From Abditibacteriales bacterium (GTDB taxonomy: Bacteria; Armatimonadota; Abditibacteriia; Abditibacteriales; JANWYM01), in assembly GCA_025055355.1 (NCBI GenBank), contig JANWYM010000242.1, positions 1-6,591 on the forward strand: DNA of 6,591 nt, written 5' to 3'. Position 1 is the stretch's first letter; each line of letters starts with the position of its first letter. Made by a program: the position numbers and the translations under genes. A model generated the notes under the pieces. The model saw nothing but the letters and a program-made list of their open reading frames with translations. It made no database searches and was not told where the DNA came from. Below, piece by piece: positions 5,198-6,591 of the stretch.

Positions 5198-5237
5198 TGC
5201 TTGACGGCTGCTCTACAGGGCAGCATAATATCAAGCA
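5198..5237. promoter_or_regulatory. Nested dyad symmetry over the ATPase promoter
   Basis: The inner stem GCTGCTC-TACA-GGGCAGC (5207-5224, one G-T pair) fills the spacer between the -35 and -10 elements. The outer arms TGCTTGA (5198-5204) and TCAAGCA (5231-5237) are perfect complements flanking both elements. It could be an operator or an RNA stem. No T-run follows, so it is a poor terminator for phoR. Confidence 0.45.
5201..5229 (+). promoter_or_regulatory. Candidate sigma70 promoter for the ATPase gene
   Basis: TTGACG (5201-5206, 5/6 match) and CATAAT (5224-5229, 5/6 match) are separated by exactly 17 bp. Transcription would start near 5236, leaving a leader of about 30 nt with a ribosome site before the ATG at 5266. 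It implies that the ATPase gene is transcribed apart from phoR. The spacer is itself a dyad, so binding of a regulator is possible. This is inferred from sequence alone. Confidence 0.55.
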
Positions 5238-5265
5238 GAGAAAGGACGGTCTTGAGGGGAAGGCA

Positions 5266-6591
5266 ATGAAGAAATACTTCAACACAGCGGGTCCGTGCCG
5301 GGCGGACTGGCATTACATGCTGCCGCCGGAGCGCAGAGCGGGGGAGATACCACGCCTCATTGAGATGGGACAGTATTTCGTTCTGCACGCTCCCCGCCAG
5401 ACGGGCAAAACGACGCTGATTTTGTCTTTGTGCGAGCGGCTGAACGCCGAAGGCAAATTCGCGGCACTGTATGTAAACGTGGAAACTGCCCAGGTAGCCG
5501 GTGGGGATGTCGCGCGGGGGATGAGGACTATCCTGAGCGCGCTGGAACGCGAAGCGGAGCACCAGTTATTGCCAGAGTTGCGCCCCCCGCTGCCGGCGGC
5601 GACGGCAACGCCCGAGGAGGCGCTGATTAACGTGCTGACCGATTGGGCAGAAGCATGTCCGCGTCGGGTCGTGCTTTTCATAGACGAGATTGACTCCCTT
5701 CAGGATGAGACCTTGCTCTCGGTGCTGCGACAACTGCGGGCGGGTTACACGGCGCGCCCGAAGCGTTTCCCGCACGCGGTGGCGTTGGTGGGGTTGCGCG
5801 ACGTGCGGGACTACAAGGTGCGCGTGCGCCCAGAGTCGAATTCATTGGGGACAGCCTCACCCTTCAACATCAAAGCCGAGTCGTTGACCTTGAGCAACTT
5901 CACTATGGAGGAGGTGAAGGAGTTATACCTCCAGCACACCGCCGAGACGGGGCAGCGGTTCACGGAGGCGGCGATAGCGTTAGCCTATGATTTGACGCGG
6001 GGGCAGCCGTGGCTGGTGAACGCCTTGGCGCGGCAGTTAGTGGAGAAGGTGGTGCCTGACCCGACGCGGGAGATTGAGGCGGAGCATGTGTTGCGGGCGA
6101 AGGAGATACTGATTCAGCGGCGGGACTGTCACTTGGATTCGTTGATAGACAAGTTGCGGGAGCCAAGGGTAAAGCGGATTATTGAGCCGATTCTGACGGG
6201 GAAGGTGCTGCCGCCTGAGGTGCTGAACGACGACTTGGAATATGTGCGGGATTTAGGGCTGATTCGGTTTAATGGTTCTGCCCAGATTGCCAATCCCATC
6301 TACGCGGAGGTCATTCCGCGGGCTCTGACGTGGGTGATGGAGGCGGGCATTCACCAAGAGACGGCGTGGTATGTGCGGACGGATGGGTCGTTGGACATGG
6401 GCGGTTTGCTGCGGGCGTTCCAGAAGTTCTTTCGGCGGCACAGTGAGGCGTGGTTGGAGCGGTTTGAGTTTCAGGAGGCAGGACCGCACTTGATGCTGAT
6501 GGCGTTTTTGCAGCGCGTCGTCAACGCCGGGGGGACGGTGGAGCGGGAGTTTGCGGTGGGGTCGGGGCGAGCGGACGTGGTGGTGCGGTGG
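5266..6591 (+). CDS. AAA-like ATPase with probable PD-(D/E)XK nuclease-like C-terminus, partial
   Basis: This frame stays open to the last base (442 codons, no stop), so the 3' end is missing. ATG at 5266 is preceded by GAGGGG (5254-5259, 6-nt spacer). The N-terminal ATPase domain shows a Walker A variant APRQTGKTT (42-50, Ala replacing the usual first Gly) and Walker B VVLFIDEIDSL with D140/E141, then GLRDVRDYK, a segment typical of the AAA-like family linked to restriction-type domains. A helical middle (about 205-330) contains TRGQPWLVNALARQLVE. The C-terminal part ends in VEREFAVGSGRADVVVRW, which looks like the start of a PD-(D/E)XK fold (D437 in GRAD); the following E-x-K would lie outside the window. 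Such proteins are common in repeat-rich genomes and may act in defence or genome upkeep, but their role is not established. The codons are G-rich (cgg, ttg, gcg, gtg), unlike the C-rich 3' half of phoR, and the gene has its own promoter, so it may have arrived separately. Confidence 0.8.
   Translation, partial: MKKYFNTAGPCRADWHYMLPPERRAGEIPRLIEMGQYFVLHAPRQTGKTTLILSLCERLNAEGKFAALYVNVETAQVAGGDVARGMRTILSALEREAEHQLLPELRPPLPAATATPEEALINVLTDWAEACPRRVVLFIDEIDSLQDETLLSVLRQLRAGYTARPKRFPHAVALVGLRDVRDYKVRVRPESNSLGTASPFNIKAESLTLSNFTMEEVKELYLQHTAETGQRFTEAAIALAYDLTRGQPWLVNALARQLVEKVVPDPTREIEAEHVLRAKEILIQRRDCHLDSLIDKLREPRVKRIIEPILTGKVLPPEVLNDDLEYVRDLGLIRFNGSAQIANPIYAEVIPRALTWVMEAGIHQETAWYVRTDGSLDMGGLLRAFQKFFRRHSEAWLERFEFQEAGPHLMLMAFLQRVVNAGGTVEREFAVGSGRADVVVRW

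Noticed and set aside
5207..5229. Intrinsic terminator after phoR
   Set aside because: The stem is short and is followed by ATAATATC and not a T-run; the -35/17 bp/-10 reading explains the bases better.
4507..5562. Minus-strand open frame (351 codons) opposite phoR and the ATPase gene
   Set aside because: It is antisense to conserved kinase and ATPase motifs and resembles no family. Its EGDGRYS stretch is useful only as a trace of the shared repeat.

Overview
The window is a phosphate-starvation (Pho) gene cluster, all on the + strand, from a moderately GC-rich bacterium. Gene order is pstB - phoU - four-helix-bundle gene - arsC-type arsenate reductase - phoB-type regulator - ynfA-type membrane protein - phoR-type kinase - AAA ATPase/nuclease-like gene (cut off by the window end). 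The lineage cannot be fixed from this sequence. The mix of repeat-laden spacers, an orphan S23/IVS-type four-helix-bundle gene and an ATPase of the AAA-PD-(D/E)XK type resembles uncultured, often hot-spring, Armatimonadota- or Chloroflexota-like genomes, but that is an impression and not a result.

Region by region: 9-1505 holds the end of a Pst uptake operon, with the transporter ATPase PstB and the regulator PhoU. 1506-2105 is an accessory island. It starts with six copies of an 8-bp TTGGGAAA-type repeat, then a 105-bp long-palindrome element nested in that repeat, then a four-helix-bundle gene, and closes with the same 8-bp repeat inverted, which encodes the last residues of that gene. 2109-2537 is a thioredoxin-type arsenate reductase. 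2639-3322 is PhoB, 3337-3678 is a YnfA/UPF0060 membrane protein wedged between PhoB and PhoR, and 3775-5175 is PhoR. PhoR carries an in-frame insertion of about 19 residues in its ATP-binding domain. 5201-5265 looks like a separate promoter and leader for the ATPase gene that runs off the window at 6591.

How the genes work together: PstB powers phosphate import. PhoU relays transporter status to PhoR, which has two membrane segments and almost no extracytoplasmic domain. PhoR phosphorylates PhoB. ArsC fits here because arsenate enters through phosphate transporters. The link of YnfA and the four-helix protein to phosphate is unknown, and the last ATPase gene is probably unrelated.

The most unusual signal is the repeat architecture. 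Nearly every spacer carries short G/A-rich units after one gene and their C/T-rich complement before the next. These units supply codons at the ends of several proteins. A related palindromic stretch sits inside phoR and shares 23 of 25 bases, in inverted orientation, with the conserved EGDGRYS-coding stretch of the four-helix gene.
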